Origin: Emergomyces orientalis
Taxonomy: Eukaryota > Ascomycota > Eurotiomycetes > Onygenales > Ajellomycetaceae
Length of the DNA: 64,000 nt
Assembly: GCA_002110485.1 (NCBI GenBank)
Contig: MOWL01000050.1
Coordinates: 124,001 to 188,000, forward strand
Reading direction: 5' to 3'
Shown: positions 10,328 through 23,640 of the stretch, one piece after another
How the letters are laid out: each line of letters begins with the position of its first letter
Numbering within the stretch: position 1 is the stretch's first letter
The notes under the pieces: model-generated
The model's database searches: none
Told to the model about the DNA's origin: nothing
What the model saw: only the letters and a program-made list of their open reading frames with translations
Program-made: the position numbers and the translations under genes

Positions 10328-11554
10328 ATGTCACCAGAACTTACAGCAGAAGGTAAATACCTCCCGCAACACCATGAAAGATTCAGCCATGTTAACGACT
10401 AACGTCTGCGCTCACAGAGTTATACCAGTACTCCCCAAATAGGGGTGCAGCTATTTTCTTCACCGTGAGCTATTCAATTTCTGCAGCGTTACATGAATTG
10501 CAATACAGGTGAAACCATTCCCCAACCAGCAAACAAGTAGTTGCTCAGGCTTCTAATCCTCGCCTCTTTCCAGAACATCGAAGCCACAGAAATTCACAGT
10601 CCCATTGACATTAGGGGCCATATTATCCGCTGTCGGCTTTCTCCAACGCTCGCTTCTTGCTTTTGATAAGGGAAATGTTAAATTTCTCTACACGTTGTCC
10701 ACTATGTTCATTCTCGGCGCTGGGCCAACGTACGCTGGTGCAGACTATTTCATCTGCGGGCGCCTCTTCAGCTTTGTCCCATCCGCCGCCCCAATGTCTC
10801 CGCTCAGGGTCGTCCGCACTTTCATCACATTTGACGTCCTGGCTGAAATATGCGTCTGGGTTGGTGCTGGCCTGCTTGCTGGAGCTGATACCGACGCAGT
10901 CGCACGTTATAAAATTGGATTAAATTTAATCCGAGTTGCCATGATTACACAAGGGGTCTTGTTCACGTCATTCGTGGCTGTTTTGGTTTCTTTCCATATA
11001 CATATCCGTGCGCTTCGTGTGAAGTGGTCCGTTACCTCGGATGGTGGTACGGGGAGAAGGTTCATGACGGTTGTTTACTGTCTTTACATATCGTCGATAT
11101 TGATTATCACACGATCCGCGTACCATATTGCAGGTATATATTTCTTACAATCATGTGATGCTGCTGCTTTTACTCCCATGCCGCCACCTTCCTAGGCTGA
11201 CCTCGGCTGCTTCTAGAAACATTTGTGCCGGAAGACCACTCATTCCGTACAATGGAGCCTCCTTTCCTCATATTTGAGGCGCTGATCATGCTTCTTAACG
11301 CCATTATGTTCAATGTTTTCCACCCTGGCCATATTCTCCCCATTGACTCGCGGGTATATGTGGGCCTTGATGGACAGGAGAGAGCAAATGATGCAGTCAA
11401 GGGCGCTTTCTACGATTCACGTCCACTGCTGCAGAAGATTCTAGACCCGCTGGATGTCAGAGGATTATTTGTGAGGGAGAAGAAGAGATGGTACGACCCC
11501 CAAGAAGAGCTAGATATGGATAACCCTTCGGTTAGCAGGCTCGTGTGTCATTAG
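10328..11554 (+). CDS. RTA1-like seven-TM protein (lipid-translocating exporter family)
   Basis: The model is join(10328..10352,10418..10508,10574..11133,11217..11554), 337 residues. The three introns have GT-AG ends, with GACTAACG as a likely branch point in the first. The N-terminus reads ELYQYSPNRGAAIFFTVSY, like other RTA1 proteins. Several hydrophobic helices follow, with conserved LGAILSAVGF, ADYFICGRL and, near the C-terminus, LLNAIMFNVFHPG. The RTA1/RTM1 family in fungi includes sphingolipid and phospholipid translocases and proteins giving resistance to aminocholesterol; which applies here cannot be told. The ATG gives an eight-residue leader before the first intron. The gene converges on the siderophore synthetase, and its upstream region shows no SreA site, so shared iron control is not supported. 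Confidence 0.8.
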
Positions 11555-12190
11555 AAGTTAAGTGGATAGTTGTTGTGTAGCATTCCTTATTATATCGTCC
11601 CTTCTTTCGTGGTCTGTTTATTCGTTCGCCATACTTGGCCAAAATTTTCTGTGTGCCGCATTTAGTCGCCTATTCAACACTGGGAATTTAGATTTGGTTT
11701 ATTTAATTGAGATGGAGGCATGGATGGAGTATATATTTTCTAAATCCTACGCATTCGGTGTTAAACCGCTATTGTGTCTAATTTTTTACAAGTAGAGGTT
11801 CAGGCGTCTGATGATCAAGTATTATCAACTAACGCAACTTTCTCTACAGGGAATAATGTTAAACTTTTGTGATATTCAGTGGGAACTTCATTCAAAACTC
11901 ACAACAGACTTTTAACAAGCGTATAAAAGCACCAAAGGTGGGTACATTCTTAAAAACTTAATTAACATCCTGAACTCCCAATCTCTCGAACATTCAACAC
12001 AGAGCGCACCTTTTCTTCTTGAACGAGGGTAACCAGCCCCCGCAAATAAAATAAAATAGCATAAAATAAAATAAATATCCACATGCTGGCCATAACGGTG
12101 GTTGATAACTAGGCTACAAGATATCAAAAATGACACGATTAGTGAAAATGCGGAAAGATTTTGACTTCAATCCATTTTGAAGTCTATATT
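11555..12190. other. Intergenic space between convergent genes
   Basis: The 3' ends of the RTA1-like gene and the synthetase face each other here. I see an ATAAA/AAATA-rich stretch near 12045-12075, which could serve polyadenylation, and no coding frame that I can support. Confidence 0.4.
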
Positions 12191-15100
12191 TTATCTTAGG
12201 CATTTCATAAGGGAGGAAAAAAGGGTCCATCGGGTCGTGGGCGGAGGACTTTCCTCTACCGTGTCTGTCCAGAAAAGCGCTGAATGTGGTCGGGTCACCA
12301 GTTGCGAAATAATGTCTCCCATTTCGTTGAGGATAGAGTCCGCCTCTGTACGCCAAGACTCGAAAGTGACGATTTCGATACATAAGCTGCCACCTTTCGG
12401 GAATGCCTGTATCTTCCACTCGCGAAGAGGCTCTAGATGTGGATATATCGTATCCATTCGGCTATTGGCCGATAAAAACGCCAAGTTCTCCACGTGCTCA
12501 ACATCTTGATGCACAACGGAGTCAAACCAGTCCACCGTCTCGGGCCAATCTGTGCAGTTCTGAACGATTTCCGCAAGGCCGATTCCCTCGAATTGTGTGC
12601 TTGAAATGTGCTGGTGTTGCACGAAGTTGAGAAGGTCGACTGCCGTCCAGCCAGGTTCGAACTTCACACGGACTGGGACATATTGCCAAGTTGGCCCCAT
12701 GACCGTGTCGCAATTAGGGAGATCGATGTTGCGGCCACTGACCACCTCTCCGAATGTTACGTCACGAACGGACAAACGCCGGGCCAAGAATAATGCCCAT
12801 GCTGCAGAAGGGAGAGTCGCAAGGGTCGTTTCCTTGGAACGGGATGATATATCAAAAGTTTTGGAAATAAAAACAGACTTTTTGGACACTAATGGTGTTG
12901 ATGGGCGCAAAATTGACATCGAGGCCCCTTGGAGTAGGTTTCGCCAGTATTTGATACTTTGTGGGATGTTCTCTCTGACGACGTGATGGACAAAAGAAGA
13001 AAAAGGCAAAGCTTCAGGAACCGATTTGCCTTCATACAAAACAGAAAGTTGACGGAGTAAAATGGGGAGGCAGATTTCGTCATATTGAGCATGGGAAATA
13101 CGCATGATCAAGCAACTTCGTCCGTCAGAACACTGAATAAACAAGAATTTTATGAAAGGCAATCCAAGTGGCATGGTCGTTTGGATATCTAGACCGCAAA
13201 GCCTCTCCGCGAAAGCCACCAAGTCTCCATCTATCTCCCACTCCTCTAAAGGAAGCTGTAGCTCTTCAATCACAACGCCGAAATAAGATACCCGGGACTT
13301 GACGAAAATAGTCCGTAGAATCTCGTTACGGGATATGAGTTCCTGACAGCTTTTGAACAGGCGCGGCCGATCTACTGCTGCATCAAGGTAAAATAATTCG
13401 TACCGGGCAGAATATCGGGGTAGCTTGATTGTCCCGTCCACAGCGATTGCCTGGAGAGGGCGTGCAGGCAGGACATCTGCTACTTTCCAGCTTGGGTTTG
13501 CAAGTGATGGGCGGATGGTTTCAGAAATGAATGCATCAACATCTGAGACATCAAGAGTTGAAAAGGGGAGGTATTGTTTAGTAAATGTTTGAGGAGGTAG
13601 CGACTCCTTCGCAATATCTGCCATATCATGAAAACGACGATGCTGGAAGACTTGCATCACAGTCAGTTCAAGACTCTCCATTCTTCCCTCCGAAACCAAT
13701 TTCATGGCGCTGATAGAGTCGCCACCGAGGTCGAAGAAGCTATCGCTGGGACCGACGTCCTCCTCACTAATGCCAAGCACACGGCCCCAGAGCTTTTGCA
13801 ACTTCTGCTGTTTTGAAGTTGTCGCTTGCAACCGATTTTTGACTCCCCGTTTTTCAATCTGTTTGTTAGATTTGATGTGGCCGCTCTTTTTCCCTTTGAA
13901 AACTAAAGAGCCACCGCTGTTGTACTTGGCCAACTGGCCCGTTTTATAAAGCCTCGCTCGCCTTCCTGGAATATCCTGATGACCTGCGGCAAGCCATTTT
14001 GTGCCGTCTATATAAGAACAAGTGGTTGATATGAATTGGCCCTCGATTAATAGCTCTCCTATTCCCCCAAATGGGAGTAGTTGTTCTGGGTTTTCAGGAT
14101 CAACGATCCAAGTTGCAACAGCACCCGCGTAGTCGTAACCCAAGATTGCTTCATCCAAACCATTTGGTTTGCTGATATTGCTGAAACGCCATGCCTCGGC
14201 TAGATCGTCTCCGGTCATTGACAGCAAGTCGCTGACAAGTGTATTCGGGTTCTCACGAAGTTGTTGCACAGTTCGTCCGAATTGTCCCAGAACCTTATCC
14301 ATTTGACAGACATCGATTGTTGCTGAATCAAAGCTGGCCATGACCAAGAAACCCCTGGGATCCAAAGAGCAAACCAACATGAGAGCATATGTATTGAATT
14401 TCAACGCTTCGCGGGCGGCGTCTTCGTCCCCAGCAGGAACAAAACCATTGGCAGGTCCGTCACTGGTAATACTCGTGTCGTTCTCTGTTGTGGTTGGGTG
14501 GATGACAATACCCGTCCTTAACTCGCAAGCTTCGCGGGCGTCAGGGCTCAGGCGCCGAATATGCTGCAGACCCATGTGTTCATGAGAAATACGAAGTGTA
14601 GTATCGTCGTGGATGTTTCGTAGGTATTCACCAACTCGCGCACTTCGGTCCACCCTTACACGCACCGGCACGGTGGTAATCATGGGCCCTTCGATTTTTT
14701 CAATACCCACAACCGACGCATTTCGCCCTGTAAGAGTTTCTCCAAACACGACATCGTCGGAGGCAGTATATCTCCCAGCTACTAGCGCCCAAGCAGCTCG
14801 GATAGCGGTCGCGATGCTAGTGCTTGATATTGAAGCCCTCCCCAGAGGGACGTATTGTTCCAGCAGCGACTGAGCCTGGGTTTGATACCCCGCTCGCGGG
14901 AGAGCTGGGAATTGTAAACGGTTCGCACCCCGTAGTTGGTCCTTCCAGTAGATCTGGGACTCATTAAAGTTGAGACCACTTAGATATTTAATAAAGGAGT
15001 TGAAAGCGGCAGGTCTTTCTGAATCCTGGTTGTTATACGCCCGATTAACGCGCCTGACGACCAATGGCATCGACCAGCCATCGTATAGAGCATGGTGTAT

Positions 15101-18100
15101 CGTCAGGACAAAGTGGGCTTTGCCTGTTGCTTGGGTGGAGGTGACTGCAAAACGGACGAGGGGTGCGCCCAATCCCATTGATTCGTTGCGGTCTCGAACC
15201 AAATACTCTTCTAAGGTGGCGCCTGAACGCCAAGAGATCCCGTCTTTCAAAACAACCTGCATGAGGCCATGGCCGGGAACTTGCACTATGCGAGTGCGCA
15301 ATACCGGGGAGTCAACAACTGCGGTTTCGAACGCCCTCTGGAGCCGTTGAGCGGTTGAGATATCTGTTAGCTCGACAACTCTCTGAGCAACATACGCTTC
15401 ACTGACTTTGGCAGAAAGGGCCATCAGCCCTTCCTGAAGTGGTGTACAAGGATAAATATCCACCACTGATGTTGTGTCAAGTCCGCAAAGTTTGGCCGTT
15501 TCGACACGAGCAGCATCTTCGTTCCAACTTGGATTTAACAGTGAAAATGGCGGCACTTCGCTTTCTACTTCGGCATCGACGTGTTTTAGAGTTGTAGCCA
15601 TCTCGGACAGTGTTGGATATCGGAATATGTCAACTACGCTCGTTGAAATGTTTTCCGCACGTGCAGTGGCCACCAATTTCATGGCTAGGAGTGAGTCACC
15701 TCCCAGGTCGAAGAAATTGCTTTGTACGTTGATCTCCGCTTCACTGCCAAATAAGTTTATCCAAAGCTGTTCTAACTTCCGCTCCATCTCTGACTGCGGC
15801 TCCCTCTTCTGCACTGAAGATGCTTTAAGCTTTATGAGCTCCTTTCTTGACATGCCAGACCCTATGCTACGTAGTTTCTTTCGATCTGTTTTACATGACA
15901 CTAGCAATGGCATTTCGAAGAGGGGGATATATGCCGCCGGCACCATATACCGAGGAAGGGCGGTTCCAAGCTCCATATCCATAGCTTCTAGAGCATGATG
16001 GAGCTCTTCGGAGAAGGTCGCTGTTTCGCCATCTGACTGGGACTTTGGAGTATTTTGCTCTTCGATAAACGCGACCAAGGCTGGCTCACCCCCGATTCCT
16101 CCCGGGGTGATAACCTCTGCCACAACAACAGTCCCAGCAGGTAGCCTTGTTCTCAAATGATGTTCGACCTCTCCTAATTCTACCCGCTGTCCTCTGAGCT
16201 TTACCTGCTGGTCACCTCGGCCCACGAAAACTATCGAACCAGAGCCATCTGGGTCATATTTGACTAGATCTCCTGTTTTATAGAAACACCCATGTCGTCC
16301 AGGAGACCCTCCCCCACCGGAAAGCAACCATGTGGGATCTTCAATGAAAACTGTCGAAGATTTTTCAGAGTCGTTGAGATAACCCTGTCCCACAATCGGA
16401 CCCTCCATAATAAGTTCACCAATGGATCCGATAGGCATCAGGCGATTGTGGTCAGCGGGGTCCACCACCCATGTAACTCCGCCAACGCCCTTACCGATGC
16501 TAGTATATGCCCGGTCCAGGGCAATATCATTGTTAATCGTGCAGCCAACTGTGCATTCTGAAGGCCCGTATGCGATGACAATATTTGTGCACTTGCCCCA
16601 ATTTGCCGCATCTCGAGCGGAAACAGATTCGCCCCCAAGACCAAGCACCTCAAGAGACGGTAGAATATCCGCTTCGAGCACCCTTGCAACAGACGGTGTC
16701 ATATGAGCCATGTTGACTTTCATATTTCTTATTGCACCACTGAGATTGTTCACTCGGTCGTCTTCGGATGGTACACAGACACACCCTCCTTGGGCGAGAG
16801 TGCATAGCATGCAATCAATACTGACATCGAAGGCGTATGACGGAAAGTCGAGCACCCGCGAATGTGGGCCATAACCTACGGCTTCCGCCCTCGGTAACGC
16901 ACCGCTGGTATAGTTCGTGTGCGATATTACTACGCCCTTCGGTTTTCCTGTACTTCCTGATGTGAAAATGATGTAAAGCGTAGATGACCCGGGAACGGAT
17001 GGCAGGGCGGCTGCGGAAGATGGCGACAACGCTGATTCTTGGTTCTGTTGGAAAAATTCATGGCTAACTACAAGCACCGTTCCACCAGGTAATATCCTCT
17101 GTCCCAATTCCTCTTGCTTTTTGGAAGTCAACATCAGGTCTGCACCCACTTCTGTCGCTATAGTTTTCAAACGTGCCTCAGGTTGACTCGGGTCTGTGAG
17201 CACTAAAGCGCCCCCAGACTTCATAACGGCGAGCACTGCAACAACAGTCCACTTTGACTTTTCAAAACAGAGTGGCACGGCTTTCCCTATTTTGATACCC
17301 AGTTTAAGGAGATGAATCGCCAGCATTGTTGAAAACTGATCAACCTCCCCATAGGACAGTTCGCCATCCCACGAAACAACTGCCAGACGGTCGGGATCCT
17401 TTCGCGCATTTTCCATGAAAATATCATGGATACAATGATCAATTGTTTGAGGGACTGTTGCATTCCATTCCCACAGTTGTTGCAATTCATGGCCACCGAT
17501 CTGCATCGCCTGCCCAATTGTCTGGTCCGGGTTCTCAAGGATTGAATTGAGAATGTCCATAAATCCGCAGCACTGGATTTTAACAGCATGCGAAAACAAT
17601 GTGTCATGTTGCCCATGTTGTTTCCAGGATAAATTCGGCTTCGATGCTGATATTTCTATGGAAAACAGTAACTACAGACTAGTTTTAGCCGAGAAAATCA
17701 AAGGCAGCGTTGAAGTCAGAAAGCTTACATCGTTACTATCATTCACAGTGTGAGCAGCACTTGTGAGAAGAATGGTGTAGTCCTTCGGCTGCATATATTC
17801 GCTGCTGGCGGTAGCGGTCCTCCTTGCGCGGATGGATGTGAGCGGTTTCGTTATGTGGTCGCTCCCCGCCGAAACGACATCATTGATGTTACTTGAGAAT
17901 CCGGTTCTGAAAGCGGAATGCCCATCTGTGGATGCTGCCTTCAGACCCCATGAAAATTCACCATCTTCGCTGACACCAGTACCGCGGTAGAGGAGCAACA
18001 CCCATGCCAAAACTAAAAGATCAAACTGATCCTCAAGGCTCTTAAGAAATAAGAGGGGGTGTTCAATAGAAACCTCATCTACCCCGCTATTTGCAGAAAC

Positions 18101-18160
18101 GTGCAATTGAGCATGCCCGTTGACCTTACGGCCTTCGCATTCAAGTGAATTTCCGTTCAT
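12191..18160 (-). CDS. sidD: Extracellular siderophore NRPS (SidD/NPS6 type)
   Basis: The model is complement(join(12191..17655,17737..18160)), 1962 residues. The long downstream frame has no ATG at its head. The upstream exon from ATG 18160 joins it through an 81-bp intron and keeps the frame into the family-like segment KIQCCGFMDILNSI. Domain order is A-T-C-dA-T-C. The adenylation core FTSGSTGKPKG lies near residues 372-382, AYGPSE near 505, YKTGDL near 600 and the A10 lysine in SCKTDRKK near 730. The first carrier has FFDLGGDSLL near 790, and the first condensation domain has HHALYDG near 995. A stub of only about 100 residues replaces the second A domain (about 1315-1417). A second carrier FFDLGGDSIS follows near 1455, then a C domain with SHAQYDE near 1662. 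One full module plus a degenerate one is the NPS6/SidD layout. That enzyme links N5-acyl-N5-hydroxyornithines into fusarinine-type siderophores. By hand alignment the A-domain code is roughly D-V-D-H-L-L-A-V-G-K. Confidence 0.88.
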
Positions 18161-18944
18161 GATGCAATTGGATATTTTGCGAAATCAATGGCCCGTTGTC
18201 TTCCGCACTACTGACCACCTTCATGAGTATTTATCCTCTCATGGTCTATAGACAGGTCTGGTCAGACGTTATAGCGTTTTCGGATGACTATTATGCACCC
18301 GGGTAAATTTTATACTTTTACTTTCTCGTCTATCTCACGCAAATGCCAACATGGCTCCGCTCAATTTGCATTTTCGACCTTCTCCCTCCCAGCCCTCTTT
18401 AGGTACCGTACCATAGGGTAGAGTGGCTTCCCTAATTGTTTCAGGAGCCAATTCGTCATACCGTTTTGTCAAGGAATAATATGGAAATTTACAGAAGAGC
18501 TCCACATTGTATGCTCAGGAGATCTTCGTTACGTTATGAGAATTTGCACATCCCTCCAAAGTTTGAAAAAATGATTCGTAAGAATTGTGACAGGTATGGG
18601 GGTGACTTGTAAGAACTGAGTTACTGCATACAAGAAATAAATCCACCCACAAGTTGTTTATGTAAAAACGATTATTATGCCACGAGAGGCGCCTGGGCCC
18701 CACTGCGGGAATTTCCTGTGCTTTCCCCCTTGTTGAAGGTGGATTTTGTGGGCTGTTTTCTCACTTGATTGGCAAACAGCCCCATAAAGTTTGAAGCACG
18801 AGAAACTGCTATGCAGGTAATATTATTGTGGATACGATCATGGAGCAGGTAAGTGCTAGTATACAATTCCATGGATTGACAAACGATATTTATTGGAAGG
18901 GTTAAGCAAGATCCGTATGGCGTGTCATTGACAGACATTATCTC

Positions 18945-18953
18945 ATCTGATAA
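18945..18953 (+). promoter_or_regulatory. SreA/SRE1-type iron-responsive GATA site
   Basis: The text ATCTGATAA is a perfect match to ATCWGATAA, the extended GATA site bound by the SreA/Sre1/Urbs1 repressors, which shut siderophore genes when iron is plentiful. Confidence 0.6.
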
Positions 18954-18992
18954 GAACCCAACCTCCGATACCGGGTGATCGACCGAATAAAG

Positions 18993-19001
18993 TTATCTGA
19001 T
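18993..19001 (-). promoter_or_regulatory. SreA/SRE1-type iron-responsive GATA site
   Basis: The plus strand reads TTATCTGAT; the minus strand is ATCAGATAA, a perfect ATCWGATAA match 40 bp from the preceding site. Confidence 0.6.
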
Positions 19002-19148
19002 CCGTTCCATGTGGGGCTTTATTTCACGTTGTACTGACGATTTGCGTAAAGTACCAGAAAAACAAGGGTTAGGTATCTGTTCTGTCAGTATTTCCAATGT
19101 TTCCGGTTCGGTCGTATTGTTATAACAAGTGTTTCGATGAAAATACGA

Positions 19149-19157
19149 ATCTGATAA
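19149..19157 (+). promoter_or_regulatory. SreA/SRE1-type iron-responsive GATA site
   Basis: ATCTGATAA, a perfect match, 367 bp upstream of the transporter ATG. Confidence 0.6.
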
Positions 19158-19523
19158 TCCGTTTTACAGTACATTAGTGCTAAGAACATACCCCCCACAC
19201 CATTACCGGATGCAGCGCAAAACGAAAACCAACAACATACGACCTCATGCAGTGCTACTCCTATGCCCCTCCCTTGTAGGCATTAGCGCAATTGATCCAC
19301 AGAAACGGAAATACAGAAAACGGGAGCAAAGAGAGAACGCTATGCGGAGTGAAGCTCTCAGAGCAATCGGAGTCCCTCGCCTTGGGTGACACCAAGCTCT
19401 ATCGATAACTAAATTTTTATTCTCATCATGAACCAACTCTCGCTGGTGTTTGTTTATAAAAAAATCTAACACTTGGTATCACGGTAGCTACGCAAGAGGG
19501 TTCTCTTGCTACTAAGCGTAGCC

Positions 19524-22500
19524 ATGGCTAAAGTGTCAGAAAAAGTAGCGGTTGGTGATTCTAGAGGTGTGAAGAATCGAAGGGTAAGGATAACCATTTT
19601 CAAATAAACATGTAGAGATCGCTTCTAACCATCCGTTGTCTGTATAGTTTATTAGAAGAACGACTAGATATGTACGCCTTCTGGTTTATGCAGAGCCGAC
19701 GACTGTTGACCTCACGCTCCTCGTCGTCGGTCTACTAGCTGCGATTGCGTCTGGTGTGCCATTTCCCCTGATGGGCATTCTATTCGGCCAATTAGTTGAC
19801 AACCTCAATTCTGCATCCTGCAGCGCCGATTCCCAAAGTGGCGTGGCATATCAAACAGAAGTTAATGACAAGGTCATCAAAGTTGTCTATATTGGAATTG
19901 CCTACTTTGTCTTGGTTTATGTCTACGTCGCCTCGTGGAATTTGTTCGGCGAACGTCTGGCTCAACGACTTCGCGAGCGGTACTTTAAAAGCTTACTACG
20001 ACAAGATGCTTCATTTTTCGACGACATGCCAGCGGGAGAAGCTGCCTCCCGACTCACGGGTGACATAACGACAATTCAACAGGGAACGTCTGAGAAGGTA
20101 GGTGTGGTCCTAAATAGTGTTTCGTTTTTCATCACAGCATATATAGTGGCTTTCGTCAAGGATGCGAAACTAGGTGGAGAATTGGTGTCTCTGACGCCAG
20201 CCTATCTGCTCATGTCTCTTGTCGGCGGTCACTATACTCAGAAGTACGCATCGGCTATGTTGAAAGACGTTGCAGGAGCGGCCTCCGTTGCGATGGAATC
20301 ACTATCCAACGCAACAGTTGTGCATGCTTTCTCGGCAAACGCTCAGCTAGAATCAAAGTTCGCTGGCCTGCTGGGCAGTGCAAAAGCAGCTGGAATTAGG
20401 AAAGCGATTTCCATTGCCTCCCAGTCAGGATTGCTGTACTTCATCGCTTTCTCCGCAAATGCACTCGCTTTTTGGCAAGGTTCTAAAACGATCGCGGAGG
20501 CAGTTGCCTCTGGTAACCCCGGTTCATCTGTTGGCACTACATACACAGTGATTTTTATATTAGTCGATGGTGAGTCATTCAAATATCAATGTATCCGATA
20601 TCCAGTATCCTTTTTGCTAATCTAATTTATCAAAGCTTCCTTGATCCTCAGCCAGGTAGCTCCTTTTGTTCAAGTCTTCGATGCTGCGGGAGTAACGTTT
20701 GAAAAGTTAGAAGGTGATATCAACCGGGAGCCGAAAATAGATGGCACAGTTGAAAGCGTTGGAAAGACTCTCCCGAATGCCTCGGGTGACATCAAGCTAA
20801 AAAATGTTTCCTTTGCCTTTCCATCCCGGCCGGATAGACCTGTGTTAGAAGATGTCTCGATATCCTGCGCAGCTGGACAGCATACGGCAATCGTTGGTCT
20901 ATCCGGAAGTGGGAAGTCTACTGTTGCGGGCCTAATAACACGACTATATGACCCAACTGACGGAGAAGTATCATTTGATGGACACAACACCAAAGATCTT
21001 AACGTCCGATTCTTGCGAAGCAATCTCAGCCTTGTCCAGCAAGAGCCCTCGCTACTTGACCGATCAATTCTTGAAAATATTGCCCTTGGCCTGATTAACT
21101 CTCCAACTCACTCTCATTTGATGCCAACGTTGTTGGGGGATGAATTTTCTGAACTAGCCGCTGCTGTTAGAAATGGACAGGGCCTAAGGGAAGCAGCAGA
21201 AATTTGTGGCCCGGAGGTCCTCGAAATTATAGAACTGGTGCAGAAGGCGGCAGCTTTCGCCGATGCGAGTGTCTTTGTCGGCCGTCTGAAGGATGGTTAT
21301 GGTACTCTGGTTGGCTCGAGCGGTAGCTTGATATCGGGAGGTCAAAAGCAAAGAATATCCATTGCTCGAGCTTTGGTTAAAGAACCTAAACTTTTGATTC
21401 TTGATGAAGCAACAGCCGCCTTAGATTCCACCAGTCAACAACGCGTCCAATCCGCGATTGAGAGGGTAATGAGCGGAAAGACGTTAATCACAATTGCCCA
21501 TCGTCTTTCCACCATCAAGAGCGCCGATAATATCATCGTTATGAACCAAGGAAAAGTTGTTGAGCAGGGAACGCATTCAGAGCTGATAGAAAAAGCGGGC
21601 GCCTATGCTGGCTTAGTGCGTCTACAGAATCTCAATATTCGTCCAGAGGAAGACGATATTTCGAGCGAGTCGCTGGCAACAAAGGACTCTGTGGATAATA
21701 TAACGGAGAAGGCTGCCGATAGCGCGCATATTGTCGAGGATAGTCTTGAGGAAAGACGCTCATATGGGGCATCCACACCGAAGGAAGAAGATAACGGCGG
21801 CGATATAAATGCGAAACGGTCTATATGGGCAACCATTAAGGCTCTAAGTCCAATGTTCCGGCCACATCTTCTTTTCCTCCTCCTAGCACTGACCGGTGCT
21901 TTCGTCGTTGGCGGCACATATTCCGCCTCTGCAATTATTTTCGGTAACACGATTGGCGAATTGAGCCCATGCGAAACCGCAGATTCAATCAAATCTGCCG
22001 GAAATTTTTATGGATTGATGTTTTTCATCCTCGCCATTATCGAGTTTTTTGCTAATTTGGCAAGCTGGTCAGCATTTGGCTGGGTTGCCGAAAAAATTAC
22101 TTACAAAGTCCGAGTTCTTTCATTCAGGGCTTTGATGGAGCAGGATCTGCAGTGGCATCAGTCGGATGGAAGAAGCCCTACTCTCCTCCTTTCCGTCATC
22201 ACCCAGGATGGTAATGCCCTGTCTGGGCTCACGGGCTCTGTAGTGGGTACCATTATTGCTATATTGGTTAATCTGGTCGCAGCCATCGCCCTATCCCATG
22301 CGATTGCATGGAAGATTGCATTAGTTTGCCTTGCTGTTGTGCCCCTGATGCTCGGCGCGGGTGTCATGCGAGTCATGACAATGGCACGCTTTCAGGAGCG
22401 CCATGCAAGGGCCTTCGAGAAGTCGCTTGGGATAACAGTTGAAGCCATTAGCTCAATCAAGACTGTTTCCGCTCTTTCACTAGAACATGAAATTTTGAAA

Positions 22501-23640
22501 ACATACCGCCGCTCTTTAAAAGGGCCGATCAAGGAAATTGCACAACAGAGCGCCTATGCCAACCTTTGGTTAGCAATTGCATATGGCCTCAGCAATTTCT
22601 TATATGCACTTGCTTATTGGTGGGGAGCTAAGAGAATCATTGCTGGCGATTACTCCCAGACACAGTTCTTTATTGTGCTCATGGCTCTGCTCGTCAGCGC
22701 TCAGCTTTGGGGCCAGATGTTCACGCTAGCTCCAGACGTTTTGCGTGCTTTCACTGCACTAGCTCGGATTATGAACCTCCTTGACCTCGGATCAACCAAG
22801 AAGTTCTCTGGTCCGATTCAACCCCTAGAGCGAGGTCTCGATGACCTCGAAGCCAACGCCGACTCAAATGAGAAACGGCTCGATTCAGGGCAAGGAGGTA
22901 TCAGCGTTTCTTTCAACAACGTGAGGTTCTCATATCCAGCCCGTCAAGAGGTTCCGGTTCTGCACGGCCTGAATATCAATATCAAACCGGGCGAATTTGC
23001 CGCACTGGTTGGACCCAGCGGCGCCGGCAAATCCACTATTATATCGCTCATCGAAAGATTATATACGCCAAGTTCAGGCAATGTCTACATTGATGGCCAG
23101 GATATCTCAAGCCGTGAAGGAGTCTCTTTCCGCGATAACATAGCTCTTGTCCCACAGGACAGTGTACTTTTTGAGGGCACTATCCGGTTCAACGTTGCCC
23201 TTGGAGCCCGCCCCGGTCACAACCCAACCGACACAGAAATTGAAGAAGCCTGTCAGTTAGCAAATATTCACGACACCATCGTTGATCTGCCGGAAGGGTA
23301 TGACACCAACTGCGGACCTGGCGGAAACCAGCTATCGGGTGGACAGAAGCAGCGACTCGCAATTGCACGCGCTCTTGTCCGGAAGCCTCAGCTACTTCTG
23401 CTAGACGAATCAACAAGTGCCCTTGATGCGGAATCTGAACAGCTTCTCCAAGCTGGCTTAGAGAAAGCTACTATAGGTATGACTGTTATTGCCATCGCAC
23501 ATAGGCTGTACACCATTCGGAAAGCAGATGTCATCTTCCTTATCGAAGATGGAAGATGCACTGATAAAGGCACCCATACGGAATTGGCGGAGCGGAGCGA
23601 GAGTTACAAAATTAATGCATTACATCAAGCTTTTGAGTAG
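19524..23640 (+). CDS. ABCB-type full transporter, probably for siderophores
   Basis: The model is join(19524..19583,19648..20569,20636..23640), 1328 residues. The first intron has TTCTAACC and the third exon starts DASLILSQVAPF, as in other ABCB proteins. The layout is TMD-NBD-TMD-NBD, the usual full multidrug-transporter size. NBD1 has GLSGSGKST (about residue 416), ISGGQKQR (about 561) and LLILDEATAALD (about 582). NBD2 has GPSGAGKST (about 1120), LSGGQKQR (about 1227) and LLLLDESTSALD. Both ATP sites look intact. It is divergent from the synthetase and shares its promoter, the arrangement known for the SidD-linked ABC gene of Aspergillus fumigatus and ABC1 of Histoplasma. Export or trafficking of the siderophore is inferred from that context; the sequence alone says only ABCB exporter. 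Confidence 0.9.

Larger units (their letters stand above)
18161..19523. promoter_or_regulatory. Divergent promoter of siderophore synthetase and ABC transporter
   Basis: This 1363-bp region separates two genes transcribed away from each other. It holds three perfect ATCWGATAA sites (listed separately) between 18945 and 19157, so both genes could be controlled from one cluster. CCAAT-type words (as ATTGG) occur near 18167 and 18765. No coding frame is supported here. Confidence 0.65.

Noticed and set aside
12403..16706. Many plus-strand frames of 60-170 codons over the synthetase
   Set aside because: They are opposite-strand reflections of a long, well-supported coding region.
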